A DNA stretch of 64,000 nucleotides from Paludibacteraceae bacterium (GCA_024400115.1 JAKSNF010000013.1:1-64000); one strand, 5' to 3'. Positions 28,678 through 37,195 are shown, counted from the stretch's first letter. The notes: generated by a model not told the origin, from the letters alone. Numbers and translations: made by a program.

Positions 28678-29661
28678 CTAAACTATAAACTTATATGCCG
28701 TCATCTGCTCATACAGATCCCCGGGACGGAGGATGGGAGAGGGGAAATTCTCGTGGTTAATCGCGTCGGGCAGGTTCTGCGCTTCGAGGCATACGGAATT
28801 CTGCACGTTGTACGGTTTGCCGGATTTGCCTATGTTTGGCTCCACCCAGTTACCCGTATAGACTTGCAGTCCGGGGAAAGAGGTATAGACTTCCATCGTC
28901 AGGTCGGGCACGCTCAGTCGGGCGGCAAAGGGGGTGTTGAACGACTGCGGTAGTACCCAGTTATTGTCTATTCCGCGCCCTAAGGCAAAGAACGGGTCAT
29001 CGATACGGTCGCCGATGAGAGTAGGTTGGCGGAAGTCCATCGGGGTACCCTCCACGGGGAGAATCTCGCCCGTGGGACATTGTGTGTCGTCTGTGGGGGT
29101 ATAATAGTCGGCTAACACTTGCAGGGTATGGTCTCGTACGGTAGGACTGCCCTCTCCGTTAAGGTTGAAGTAAGCGTGTTGGGTTAGACCGAGAATGGTG
29201 GGCTTATCGGTCTTGGCTCTATAGAGGATAGACAGAGCCCCATCATGTGTGAGGGCGTAGGTCACCCATACATCCAATTTACCCGGATAATTCTCCTCTC
29301 CGTCTTTGGAGCGGTAGTGCATGGTGACGCTATGAAGCGTCTGCTCCACGACTTCCCATTCGCGCACGTTGAAACCGGTCGGACCGCCATGAAGGGCGTT
29401 TGTGCCATTATTGATGGCTAACTGATAGGTCTTGCCGTCTAAGGTGAACTTACCGTCCTTGATGCGGTTGGCTACACGACCGATGACGGCATTAAAGTAG
29501 AGTTCTTTGCTCTGCCAGTCTTTGAGATCGTTAAAACCAAGAACCACATCTCGTTTCTCGCCCGAGGCGGTGGGAACGATGAGACGAAGAATCTTCGCTC
29601 CAAAATTACTTACTTCGGCTCGCATGCCGTTAATGCCAATCAGTTTGTATGTCCGTATCAT
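28678..29661 (-). CDS. galM: Aldose 1-epimerase (galactose mutarotase)
   Basis: Interconverts alpha and beta anomers of glucose and galactose. Family residues are visible in [15 protein letters not shown] (conserved His), [14 protein letters not shown] (catalytic His), [10 protein letters not shown] and the catalytic Glu in [13 protein letters not shown]. The start at 29661 is selected because it lies 30 bp after the promoter and matches the usual N-terminus; the open frame upstream runs through the promoter. It heads the operon with lepA, nhaD and dedA. Length 327 residues is a little short, since GalM in this phylum often has a signal peptide, absent here. Confidence 0.93.
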   Translation of the reverse strand: MIRTYKLIGINGMRAEVSNFGAKILRLIVPTASGEKRDVVLGFNDLKDWQSKELYFNAVIGRVANRIKDGKFTLDGKTYQLAINNGTNALHGGPTGFNVREWEVVEQTLHSVTMHYRSKDGEENYPGKLDVWVTYALTHDGALSILYRAKTDKPTILGLTQHAYFNLNGEGSPTVRDHTLQVLADYYTPTDDTQCPTGEILPVEGTPMDFRQPTLIGDRIDDPFFALGRGIDNNWVLPQSFNTPFAARLSVPDLTMEVYTSFPGLQVYTGNWVEPNIGKSGKPYNVQNSVCLEAQNLPDAINHENFPSPILRPGDLYEQMTAYKFIV

Positions 29662-29692
29662 AATTATGTGATTTATGCAACCTTTGCGGCTG

Positions 29693-29723
29693 CAAAGGTA
29701 CGGAAAAAAAATGACATACACAA
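29693..29723 (-). promoter_or_regulatory. Promoter of the galM-lepA operon
   Basis: Minus-strand TTG (29721-29723), 20-bp spacer starting TGTATGTC, TACCTTTG (29693-29700). Confidence 0.85.
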
Positions 29724-29739
29724 GTTTTCGGTGATTTTT

Positions 29740-29945
29740 GTTAAGATTTTGTTAGATTTTTAGCATTGCGTTTCCTCCCCTCTCGCTTTTGTACCCTGTC
29801 CCTTCTCGGCGAAAGTTTTCGCCGTTTGTTTGTGTCTCTTCCCCGCTCGTCGGGGCATTCTTGTGCCCCTTGCCGCGGGGCGCTCCCTCCCGCCTTTCCG
29901 TCCCTATTTTCGGGGTCCTCTCAACGCTAGTCGTACAAAACAAAC
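29740..29945. repeat. Gene-free hairpin-rich repeat (GGGGCA/TGCCCC type, copy 1)
   Basis: Contains CGGCGAAA-GT-TTTCGCCG (29808-29825) followed by a T-rich run, and a nested pair CCCCGC/GCGGGG around GGGGCA-TTCTTG-TGCCCC at about 29835-29882, which recurs at 45.01 kb with loop TCTTAT. No coding region is supported here. Confidence 0.55.
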
Positions 29946-29961
29946 CTAGGGGCAAAAATGT

Positions 29962-31095
29962 CTATATTGTCTTTAGCCACAACGCCATAAAGCGGTCGTA
30001 AATAATATATCCGGCATCTGTGGAATAGACAAATTCTTCTTCTAATAGATATTGGAATGCCCGTTGAACACTACTGGAAGACTTCAAATTAGACTGATGT
30101 ATAAACTGCCCAGACAATGGCTCTTTAACACATTGTTCTCTCGCAATAGCACAAAGAAGTTTCGCTTGATTTTGTGTTAGTAACTTATATTGATTACGAT
30201 AATTATCTTCTTGACTACGAATGATCTTTTCAATACAAGATTGTAATATTGTACCGTCCACCTTAGTTCCTTCTTCTAATCGATATAGTCGATTCAATAT
30301 CACTTGAATAAACCATGTTACCCCATCAAAACGCTGATATATCTCATGGAACAACTCTGCGGAAAGTTGAATATGTTTGACCTCTAACTTGGCTTGCGCA
30401 AAATCATAATAAACGGACTCTGCAAGCGTACCTAAGTTTTGACATTCCGTAGAGCGATAAAACGGATGCTTGGGAGAGGTAAACATCTCAAACATCAGAT
30501 GTTGTTTACTTCCTGAGAAAATGAAGCGCACGTTGGGAACCGATTGGACGTAAGTTCGAAGCAATGCCTCTATATTCTTTTCTTCGTATTTGGCGATTTG
30601 CTGAAACTCATCAATAGCAATAAAACACGTCCTTCCAGACTGTGCTATGTAGGCAAAAATCTTATCCAATGTCACTTGCGCCTCTGTCGGTTGAAAACTG
30701 AGTCCCCACTGAGGGAGACCGGTAATCGGATCTACCGACATCGTTATCTGACCACTTTGAAAAAAACGAGCTAAATAGCCTTCCGCTCTTTGTAAAGGAG
30801 TGTCCAATTGACCAATAACGGCTTTTGATAATACGGAAACGAAATCACTAAACGAGCGAGTTGCAAAGATATCCACATAGAAACAAGCCACTTCGGGATA
30901 TTGCTCCTTGAGTTGATGAAAAGCATTGAGAATAAGACCGGTTTTGCCCATACGGCGTGGGCTCATTAAGGTCACGTTACCACCATTAAGGAGAGACTCT
31001 ATCAATGCTTGCGTTTCATCTTTACGGTCACAAAAATACTCAGGACCGGCATAGCCATACATTACAAATGGATTGTCTATTTTACTCATATTCAT
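29962..31095 (-). CDS. AAA ATPase of the archaeal-type ATPase (PF01637-like) family
   Basis: A 377-residue P-loop ATPase with N-terminal nucleotide-binding domain and a C-terminal winged-helix-like region. Walker A is SPRRMGKT (45-52), Walker B is FIAIDEFQ (about 156-163), and a sensor-like FIFSGSKQHLM follows. The pattern fits the ATPase group common in Bacteroidota whose members are thought to act in DNA- or defence-related processes; the function here is unknown. Translation may start at Met3. It is transcribed from its own promoter, with a 35-bp palindrome between promoter and start. Base composition is more AT-rich than the core genes to its left, in keeping with an accessory island. Confidence 0.85.
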   Translation of the reverse strand: MNMSKIDNPFVMYGYAGPEYFCDRKDETQALIESLLNGGNVTLMSPRRMGKTGLILNAFHQLKEQYPEVACFYVDIFATRSFSDFVSVLSKAVIGQLDTPLQRAEGYLARFFQSGQITMSVDPITGLPQWGLSFQPTEAQVTLDKIFAYIAQSGRTCFIAIDEFQQIAKYEEKNIEALLRTYVQSVPNVRFIFSGSKQHLMFEMFTSPKHPFYRSTECQNLGTLAESVYYDFAQAKLEVKHIQLSAELFHEIYQRFDGVTWFIQVILNRLYRLEEGTKVDGTILQSCIEKIIRSQEDNYRNQYKLLTQNQAKLLCAIAREQCVKEPLSGQFIHQSNLKSSSSVQRAFQYLLEEEFVYSTDAGYIIYDRFMALWLKTI

Positions 31096-31105
31096 TTAGT
31101 TATAA

Positions 31106-31140
31106 GATTATGCATTTTGCGTAACGCAATTTGCATAATC
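31106..31140. promoter_or_regulatory. 35-bp palindrome between promoter and start of the ATPase gene
   Basis: Two 17-base arms around an A at 31123 match at 15 of 17 positions: GATTATGCA, then TT or AA, then TTGCGT. The core TTGCGTAACGCAA is perfect. It begins a few bases downstream of the expected transcription start and so could be an operator or a 5' hairpin. Confidence 0.6.
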
Positions 31141-31151
31141 AAAATCGGCTG

Positions 31152-31182
31152 CAAATATACAACAAAAATTTGGAATGAGCAA
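31152..31182 (-). promoter_or_regulatory. Promoter of the ATPase gene
   Basis: Minus-strand TTG (31180-31182), 20-bp spacer, TATATTTG (31152-31159). The spacer lacks the CATATATC extension. Confidence 0.7.
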
Positions 31183-32014
31183 GTTTATTTTCTATTTTTA
31201 GGCAAAATAGATGAAATCTAACCATATAAAGTACAAAAATTACTACGGAAGCTTGCTTATGGTAGTAATTTGTGGACTTTGGATGGAAGGGCATAGCCCT
31301 GCCTAAAAATAGAAAATCCTTTGCTCATTTAAATAAATACGCGACCGTACATTGGGGGGAATTGCGAAGCAAGGCGGCGTCCCAATATACGACACCGAAG
31401 CTTCGCAAGGCAGCTTGCTTTCTTCTTCTGGGGTCTCGCAAGGGTTCCTTACTATCGCACTTTAGGTGTTGGGTACTTCTTGGGTTATTCTTGGGTTCGC
31501 CCAAACCCTTGTTCGGAGGATGCGAGGACTATAGTCGCACTATCATCTCCGCGTGATTACCGCCTGATTTGGGCGTGATTACCGCGTTCGTCTAAGGACT
31601 TGGCAGACCCTCTCTCCTAGGCAGACACTGTGTGATTGCCCTTCCGCTTTCTTGTCGCGCTTTGCTGCGCTGCAGCGCTCCCTTTGCTCGCGTTGTTCCG
31701 TCCTTTCTTCCGCATTGTATGCGGAGTCTTTAACAATGTTCCCGTTACCGAGATTTTTCAATCTCGGTTCTATAGCCCCCGTTCCTTTCTCGGCAAAAGT
31801 CTTTTGCCGTTTTTGTTGTGGCGGACTTGGCGGACTTGGCGGAGTCTTAATAACCATCGGACTTCGACCATTACTGGAAGTCCGCCAACTCCGCCAAGGG
31901 TATTTACAAACAACCATCGCAACCCGAAGGCGGAGATGGAATTTCTATGGACATAGTATGGACTACTATCGTTCTACTACCGATACATTCCTTGCGTGGA
32001 TGCACCATTGAAGG
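31183..32014. repeat. Gene-free 0.8-kb region of hairpins and mosaic repeat copy 3
   Basis: Nothing coding is supported. About 31540-31590, read on the minus strand, matches 40617-40665 (GGTAATCACGCCCAAATCA then GCGGAGATGATAGTG). Hairpins include CCGAGATT/AATCTCGG near 31750, CGGCAAAAG/CTTTTGCCG followed by T-rich sequence near 31795, and CGGACTTC/GAAGTCCG near 31860-31890. A block of about 45 bp at 31885-31930 (CCGCCAACTCCGCCAA through ACCATCGCAACCC) is duplicated imperfectly at 32092-32138. Confidence 0.5.
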
Positions 32015-32056
32015 AAAAACTACACAAAGGGGACAGACCCTTTTGTGTAGTTTTTA
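32015..32056. terminator. Bidirectional terminator-like hairpin
   Basis: AAACTACACAAAGGG pairs with CCCTTTTGTGTAGTTT (one bulge) around GACAGA; the stem of about 15 bp is followed by T-rich sequence on both strands. It lies 110 bp downstream of the small minus-strand genes. Confidence 0.75.
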
Positions 32057-32164
32057 TTGGTATTTAGCAAAATGATTTGTTCGCCAATCACGCCAATTCC
32101 GCCAATAGCATTTTCAAAAATGACCATCGCAATCCTAAAAGTACTGCAAAAGTACAAGAATTCA

Positions 32165-32533
32165 TTAATATAAATCATCCAAGGATAAAAATCTACATTT
32201 ATCCATGAAATTAATCCCACGAGTTATTTCCTCTATCACTTCTACAATAGACCTTGTTTCATTCATCTCTTCACCAAACCAATAAATGAATATGCTGTGT
32301 TCGTAGTCTGTACGTGCGAAAACATAATATTGAAAGTCTTTTAACTCTGTATTGGCTTTGTTTCTATATGATGGTAGCACAACCCATCCGTCAAACCTCT
32401 GTGCATCATTCATCAAACGTTCTAAAATATATTGAGAGCTATCCTCATAAGAGCCCTCTAATGACCCGTCGTAAGTCCCTTTGTAGGTAAACTTACGCAC
32501 TTCTGCGACAACATCAGCAAAATGTACTTTCAT
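32165..32533 (-). CDS. Small protein of unknown function downstream of the DUF262 gene
   Basis: A 122-residue soluble protein, mixed charged and aromatic, with no signal peptide or membrane segment. No motif was recognised. Its start overlaps the stop of the preceding 67-residue gene by 4 bp (ATGA), so the two are translationally coupled and lie at the end of a run that begins with the KilA-N and DUF262 genes. AT-rich like its neighbours. Association with a restriction-like gene suggests an accessory or immunity role, but this is inference from position only. Confidence 0.65.
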   Translation of the reverse strand: MKVHFADVVAEVRKFTYKGTYDGSLEGSYEDSSQYILERLMNDAQRFDGWVVLPSYRNKANTELKDFQYYVFARTDYEHSIFIYWFGEEMNETRSIVEVIEEITRGINFMDKCRFLSLDDLY

Positions 32534-32733
32534 AATCTTCTAATTTCTCTTGGTTTAGATCTTGTAGTTTTAATCTCCTTAAGATAAGGATGCCATCTTA
32601 TAAAGTTATCGCTATCAAAGTTGTGATCATTAAATTTCACAACCCATGCGTGGCCCTCGACAACTTGATAGACTATTTTCCTCTCCGTGTCAATAATATA
32701 TTGATTTTCGGCTTCTTTACATCTAATAAACAT
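32530..32733 (-). CDS. Small protein of unknown function, 67 residues
   Basis: Codes a 67-residue basic protein (MFIRCKEAENQYIID start, WVVKFNDHNF in the middle, Arg/Lys-rich end). No family recognised. It overlaps the next gene by 4 bp and lies 63 bp after the DUF262 stop, which supports co-transcription. The coupling is the main evidence that it is real. Confidence 0.6.
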   Translation of the reverse strand: MFIRCKEAENQYIIDTERKIVYQVVEGHAWVVKFNDHNFDSDNFIRWHPYLKEIKTTRSKPREIRRL

Positions 32734-32796
32734 ATTATTTACTCTTTACAAGTGTTTTTTCATAATTGTTACTTCTATTTTGTGAAACGATATTTA

Positions 32797-34641
32797 TTAT
32801 AATGCGAACATTGAAACTAATTGATTAACCAAGCGGATGGTACGCTCTTTAACATCTTCAATAGTCCACGTTTCTCGATTGGCTAATTCTGTATTGATTT
32901 CCAAACCATTCTTGTAACCGATAAACTTATCATCTTTTTTGCGGTCACGCTTTTCTATGAAAGATTTGTTTCCAAGGGCACTATTGTAACCACTAATCGT
33001 TAAATTGCCTATCTTATGCACATATTCCTCGCGATATTGTTTTGCCAATTCTTTATCTCCATTTGCTAACATGTCAACCCAACATTGAGGAATGTTCTCT
33101 CCTTCAGGGAAGATGTGCTCAATTGTCCAAACATAAACTTTCTTATTGCTATTATTGTTGGCATTTTGTGCCCAAAGGTCTGTCCATGTTTCCGTAGTCA
33201 TTGCCTCCTCACAGAGTTTGCAAAGTACGTAGCGCGCAACGCCAACGTTATCTTCATAAATATCGCCACTCAGTTTTTCTCTAAATAATTCATCTGAGGC
33301 AGATACAGACCTAAGAGTTTCTTGGATATAATTAAATATCTCGCGTTCATTCCATGTGCAATCTTCTAGTTTTGCTATTATTCCCAAGAAAATGCGGTCT
33401 AGATACATTGTATTTGGTGTGTCTGTTATATTACGTCTGACAAAGAACCTCGCCAACAAGGCAATGATATTAGCTATCGTTTGATTACTTAGATGCAGTT
33501 TCTCATGATTGTAAAATAAGTATAACAATAACTCGTATGATGGAGCACCTTGAATGTGCATAAGGTCATAAAGGGCAAAGCGAATAGCCTTATCTTCTTC
33601 TTGTTCCGGATTGATGAAGCGAGCATATATTTCACCACAAATAGTAACATCCTTCAAGAAACCAAACAAATCATAGGTTATCAGTTTCTCATAAATAGAG
33701 AGGAGGTTAGACTTTGTAGCCAAAACACCCAACGGCTCTTTACTACGAATATCTTCAGCTATGAATGGTGCATTATGACGACGTTTGAATGAATTATAAT
33801 AATGGCGGAAGAAACGTTCTTGTGTGCGATAGTCATCCGTAAGCATATCCATTAGTCGTTTCCATTGTTCATAGCAATCATCTACCTTGAGTTTATTTTG
33901 ATCTGCATGAGCCAAAATACTATTTTTCATTAAGTCAATCGCTGATAATGGAGTTCCCCTGTCATTTAGAGATTCAAAAAGCATATATGCGTCGTTATGG
34001 TTTGCCACCTCTATCATAACCAACACGGCTTGCTTAATCTTATTATTTAAGTCTATCAACATTTGTAACGGATTCTCCGCTTGCTCCATATCATTTTGCA
34101 TGCGCCATAAAAAATAATTATAACAACGTGCTAATTTACGTGATGGAAAATAAGGATGACAAATTGGCTTTGTAACTTTCTGCTGGTTCAAGATACCATT
34201 ATCAAACATCAAAAATTTATAATCGTCAGCATTATAGCCTTGAATCTGCGGAACAATGATTAGTCCATTTTCAGAAGACTCACGTCGTAAAGACTTGCGA
34301 AGTGTAAAAAGTAAATCGCTTTCTTCTCGTTCTTCAAGTTCTGACTTATAGGCTTGCAATTTATTGTACATTGCTGCCATAAAAATACTGAGGGTAGTGA
34401 GTCGTTGTTGTCCATCAATCACCTCTAAAACAGGGTCATTGAATACCCCTTTGGCTACATTTATACAAATGATGGAGCCGATAAAATATCCCTCTCCATT
34501 ATTACGCAAATCATCGTATAAATTTTGCCATTGAGAATAAGACCAAATGTATTCGCGTTGATATTTAGGGATTAGATAATAAAACTTAGCTTGACTATCA
34601 AAGATATCGTGAATAGGATGTTGATTAACAGATTGTATCAT
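32797..34641 (-). CDS. DUF262/DUF1524 protein, GmrSD-like nuclease candidate
   Basis: A 614-residue protein with the two parts of GmrSD-type (type IV restriction) and related defence proteins. The N-terminal DUF262 domain has PKYQREYIW (25-33) and the nucleotide-binding/hydrolysis motif DGQQRLTT (76-83); NDRGTPLSAIDLMKN follows at about 227-241. The C-terminal DUF1524 has an HNH-type core, with His in WTIEHIFPEG and the NLTISGYNSALGN segment before SFIEKR. All parts look intact. Family members cut modified DNA or act with phosphorothioation systems; the target here is not known. Preceded by a direct repeat (34694-34726) shared with the KilA-N gene and followed by two small genes. Confidence 0.88.
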   Translation of the reverse strand: MIQSVNQHPIHDIFDSQAKFYYLIPKYQREYIWSYSQWQNLYDDLRNNGEGYFIGSIICINVAKGVFNDPVLEVIDGQQRLTTLSIFMAAMYNKLQAYKSELEEREESDLLFTLRKSLRRESSENGLIIVPQIQGYNADDYKFLMFDNGILNQQKVTKPICHPYFPSRKLARCYNYFLWRMQNDMEQAENPLQMLIDLNNKIKQAVLVMIEVANHNDAYMLFESLNDRGTPLSAIDLMKNSILAHADQNKLKVDDCYEQWKRLMDMLTDDYRTQERFFRHYYNSFKRRHNAPFIAEDIRSKEPLGVLATKSNLLSIYEKLITYDLFGFLKDVTICGEIYARFINPEQEEDKAIRFALYDLMHIQGAPSYELLLYLFYNHEKLHLSNQTIANIIALLARFFVRRNITDTPNTMYLDRIFLGIIAKLEDCTWNEREIFNYIQETLRSVSASDELFREKLSGDIYEDNVGVARYVLCKLCEEAMTTETWTDLWAQNANNNSNKKVYVWTIEHIFPEGENIPQCWVDMLANGDKELAKQYREEYVHKIGNLTISGYNSALGNKSFIEKRDRKKDDKFIGYKNGLEINTELANRETWTIEDVKERTIRLVNQLVSMFAL

Positions 34642-34693
34642 ATCATAGAATTTTAAATATCACATTTTACGTCTGCCGGACGGTATCTACGAC

Positions 34694-34726
34694 CGATGCC
34701 GGTCAATCATAGGCGGGTGTTATTTT
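34694..34726. repeat. Direct repeat copy 1 (upstream of DUF262 gene)
   Basis: CGATGCCGGTCAATCATAGG followed by CGGGTGTTATTTT. The same sequence is at 35564-35595, in the same orientation. It overlaps the KilA-N stop codon, and on the minus strand it is followed by short inverted repeats (CCGG, CGGT/ACCG) before the DUF262 gene. Confidence 0.8.
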
Positions 34727-35541
34727 GTTAATATCTTTCTTGTTTGTACTTCTTCCAGCACTTGCATTTGATGTTGAGCAATTGCATTCAACTTGAGCAA
34801 ACGCTCCGATTGCGGCATTTCTTCGTTAATAAAAACCGCATTAAGGTTCTCTAAGTTGCTTAAACAAATAAGTTGGTTGATAGTGGCATAATCGCGAATA
34901 TTGCCCTTTTCTTCGGGATGCTCCTCTCTCCACTCTTTTGCCGTCATACCAAACAAAGCCACATTTAAAACATCTGCCTCATTGGCGTATATGAGCGAGC
35001 GATGGTACGAATCAATATCCTCCGGAACGATATGTTCCTTGATAGCATCTGTATGAATGTGATAGTTTAATTTTGCCAGTTCGCGTTTGACAGACCAACC
35101 TAATGCCTTTTGCTCCTCCGCCTTCATCCGCTGATAGTCTTTCAGCAAATATAACTCGAATTCAACAGAAACCCAACTGGCAAACTTCATGGCAATATCA
35201 CTTTGCGCAAAAGTACCACCATAACGTCCAGACTTACAAATTAATCCAATTGCAGACGTTGCTTCAATCCATTTGCTGGGTGAGAGGGTGAATGCATTTA
35301 ATCCAGCTTGATTTCTAAACCCCTCGAATTCGGTGGGTTTAAAATTAGCATTGTGCAAATATTCCCACAGCCCTAAATATTCAATGGTATTCCGATTCCG
35401 CATCCAATTTCCAATAACACCACTAGGGTCATCAGAATTTTTCAATCGTGCAATATCCGTTATACAAATGTAGTCTTCCGATCCAACCTGAATAGTCTGA
35501 ATAGTTGCGTCTTTTAATATGAGTTGTCGATTTTCTTTCAT
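34720..35541 (-). CDS. KilA-N domain protein
   Basis: A 273-residue cytoplasmic protein with an N-terminal KilA-N domain (about 15-125: ICITDIARLKN, then WMRNRNTIEYLGLWE, FTLSPSKWIEATSAIGL and RYGGTFAQSDIAMKFASW). KilA-N is a DNA-binding domain found in phages and mobile elements. The C-terminal half (from about 140) is a helical region with YHRSLIYANEADVLN, seen in many Bacteroidota KilA-N proteins. The gene is bounded by 32-bp direct repeats at 34694 and 35564, so it may be a mobile cassette. It has a promoter at 35621-35651. Confidence 0.9.
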   Translation of the reverse strand: MKENRQLILKDATIQTIQVGSEDYICITDIARLKNSDDPSGVIGNWMRNRNTIEYLGLWEYLHNANFKPTEFEGFRNQAGLNAFTLSPSKWIEATSAIGLICKSGRYGGTFAQSDIAMKFASWVSVEFELYLLKDYQRMKAEEQKALGWSVKRELAKLNYHIHTDAIKEHIVPEDIDSYHRSLIYANEADVLNVALFGMTAKEWREEHPEEKGNIRDYATINQLICLSNLENLNAVFINEEMPQSERLLKLNAIAQHQMQVLEEVQTRKILTK

Positions 35542-35563
35542 TATATGTCATGCATCGCCTTTA

Positions 35564-35595
35564 CGATGCCGGTCAATCATAGGTGGGGTTATTTT
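35564..35595. repeat. Direct repeat copy 2 (5' leader of the KilA-N gene)
   Basis: CGATGCCGGTCAATCATAGG followed by TGGGGTTATTTT, matching 34694-34726. On the minus strand it is followed by a GCATCG/CGATGC hairpin 20 bp before the KilA-N start; it lies within the transcribed leader. Confidence 0.8.
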
Positions 35596-35620
35596 CTTTT
35601 GTTTTTGCAGTTTTGCGCTG

Positions 35621-35651
35621 CAAAAGTACAACTTTTTTTTGATATATGCAA
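35621..35651 (-). promoter_or_regulatory. Promoter of the KilA-N gene
   Basis: Minus-strand TTG (35649-35651), 20-bp spacer CATATATC plus A-tract, TACTTTTG (35621-35628). Confidence 0.8.
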
Positions 35652-35667
35652 ATTTTGATAGATATAT

Positions 35668-35698
35668 TTGCATATTTCATAAATATTTTGTACCTTTG
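35668..35698 (+). promoter_or_regulatory. Promoter of the helix-hairpin-helix gene
   Basis: TTG (35668-35670), 20-bp spacer starting CATATTTC, TACCTTTG (35691-35698). The ATG at 35708 is only 9 bases after the box, so the mRNA is leaderless or nearly so. Confidence 0.85.
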
Positions 35699-35707
35699 CA
35701 CGCTCAA

Positions 35708-36514
35708 ATGGAGAAAAAACAAATCATCGGTCTTCTTATTCTGCTTGTACTGCTTGGCGGGATTATGCTTACGGTGAACATCGTAGCCCACCACTATCCA
35801 CAATCCACCATCTACAATCCACCTAATTGGGACAGCATCAACGCGGCTCGACGGGATAGCGCCAAAGCCTATTGGGACAGCGTACGTGTAGTGCGACGGG
35901 ATAGCGCCAAAGCCTATTGGGACAGCGTACGTGTAGTGCGAAGGGATAGCTCTAAAGCGTATTGGGATAGCGTACGAGTGGTGCGACGCGACAGCGCCAA
36001 GGCTTATTGGGACAGCGTTAAGACTGTTCGTAAGGATAGTGTTAGACAAGCCAACCCTATAGCCTATCCGATAAAGAAAGATACTATATTAGAACTCAAC
36101 AGCGCCGACACAACGGAACTGAAATACCTTCGAGGCATCGGCTCGTATGTGGCGAAGCGGATAGTGCAGTATCGGGAGGACTTGGGCGGATATGCCAGTG
36201 TAGAGCAGTTGCGAGAGATAGATGTTCTTTGTCGTTATGACAAGGATACGGCTTATGCTTTTAAGTTCGATTCCGTCTTGCCGCATTTGGCGGTGAACAC
36301 GGATTCGGTGCATAAGATGCCGGTTAATCGCATGTCAGCAGGAGCACTTTCCAAGCACCCGTATCTGCGTTTTGATGAGGCAAAAGCCATTTATGAACAA
36401 CGGCGACGTAAGTTTAATTTGAAATCAATAGATGATATACGTCCCCTTATAGGCGACTCCCTCGCCACTAAAATACAACCCTACTTGGACTTCACGCCCA
36501 ACACAAGACACTAA
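35708..36514 (+). CDS. Membrane-anchored ComEA-like helix-hairpin-helix protein
   Basis: A 268-residue protein with an N-terminal membrane anchor (about 5-27), a repeat linker and two helix-hairpin-helix DNA-binding regions (LELNSADTTELKYLRGIG with AKRIVQYREDLGGY at about 127-165, and a second degenerate one with FDEAKAIYEQRRRKF). Such proteins bind incoming DNA in competence systems, which fits the ComEC gene 0.7 kb downstream. The linker holds four 15-residue repeats (RRDSAKAYWDSVRVV), coded by 45-bp tandem DNA, and before them an in-frame PQSTIYNPP insertion (35789-35824). The start at 35708 is dictated by the promoter; the upstream reading frame is non-transcribed. Confidence 0.87.
   Translation: MEKKQIIGLLILLVLLGGIMLTVNIVAHHYPQSTIYNPPNWDSINAARRDSAKAYWDSVRVVRRDSAKAYWDSVRVVRRDSSKAYWDSVRVVRRDSAKAYWDSVKTVRKDSVRQANPIAYPIKKDTILELNSADTTELKYLRGIGSYVAKRIVQYREDLGGYASVEQLREIDVLCRYDKDTAYAFKFDSVLPHLAVNTDSVHKMPVNRMSAGALSKHPYLRFDEAKAIYEQRRRKFNLKSIDDIRPLIGDSLATKIQPYLDFTPNTRH
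35846..36028 (+). repeat. Four 45-bp tandem repeats in the HHH gene
   Basis: Units coding RRDSAKAYWDSVRVV, nearly identical at DNA level; copy number may vary between strains. Confidence 0.8.
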
Positions 36515-36550
36515 ACAACTCATAATTCAAAATTCATAATTCAAAATTAT

Positions 36551-37195
36551 ATGCACCTCATAGCTCCTTCCCTTTTAGCCGCTGACTTCGGGAACTTACA
36601 ACGCGAGTTAGCCATGATTAACGAGTCCAACGCCGATTGGTTACATATCGACGTTATGGACGGCGTTTTTGTACCTAATATATCGTTCGGTTTTCCGATT
36701 ATGAAACCTCTCAAAAAGTACTGCACCAAGCCCCTTGATGTTCATCTGATGATTGTTCATCCCGAGAAATACGTGGAGCGTTTCTGCGATGCCGGTGCTT
36801 GGAGCGTAGGCTTCCACTTGGAGGCAGTGGAGGACCCATTGCCCGTCTTGGACCTTATCAAAAACAAAGGCGTGCGCACGTGCCTGACCATCAATCCTGA
36901 CATCGCCGTAGAGCGTCTCTTCCCCTATTTGGATAAGGTCGATATGGTGCTTGTCATGTCCGTCTTTGCAGGCTTTGGAGGGCAAGCGTTCATTCCTGAC
37001 ACCCTCGATAAACTGCGCGCCTTGCGCCAAGAGATAGACCGCCGAGGGCTACAAACGCTCATTGAGGTCGATGGCGGTGTGACGGTGGATAATGCGGCTA
37101 CTATCTATGCCGCAGGAGCCGATGTGTTGGTGGCGGGTAGTGCCGTTTTCCATGCTAAACAACCCAAAGAGGCTATTGACCAAATCAAACGATGA
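36551..37195 (+). CDS. rpe: Ribulose-phosphate 3-epimerase
   Basis: TIM-barrel metalloenzyme converting ribulose 5-phosphate to xylulose 5-phosphate in the pentose phosphate pathway. Motifs: APSLLAADFGNL at the N-terminus, HIDVMDGVFVPN with the catalytic Asp, DVHLMI, and EVDGGV with the second catalytic Asp; phosphate is bound by the GFGGQ and AGSAVF loops. Length 214 residues is normal. The 36-bp junction with the preceding gene is made of AATTCATAATTCAAA repeats. It overlaps comEC by 4 bp (ATGA). Confidence 0.96.
   Translation: MHLIAPSLLAADFGNLQRELAMINESNADWLHIDVMDGVFVPNISFGFPIMKPLKKYCTKPLDVHLMIVHPEKYVERFCDAGAWSVGFHLEAVEDPLPVLDLIKNKGVRTCLTINPDIAVERLFPYLDKVDMVLVMSVFAGFGGQAFIPDTLDKLRALRQEIDRRGLQTLIEVDGGVTVDNAATIYAAGADVLVAGSAVFHAKQPKEAIDQIKR

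Noticed and set aside
31579..32011. Several 100-120 codon frames on both strands in 31.6-32.0 kb
   Set aside because: They cross hairpins and repeats, are rich in Arg/Pro/Cys and have no ribosome-binding or promoter context.
35519..35707. N-terminal extension of the HHH gene frame
   Set aside because: It lies across two divergent promoters and upstream of the transcription start.
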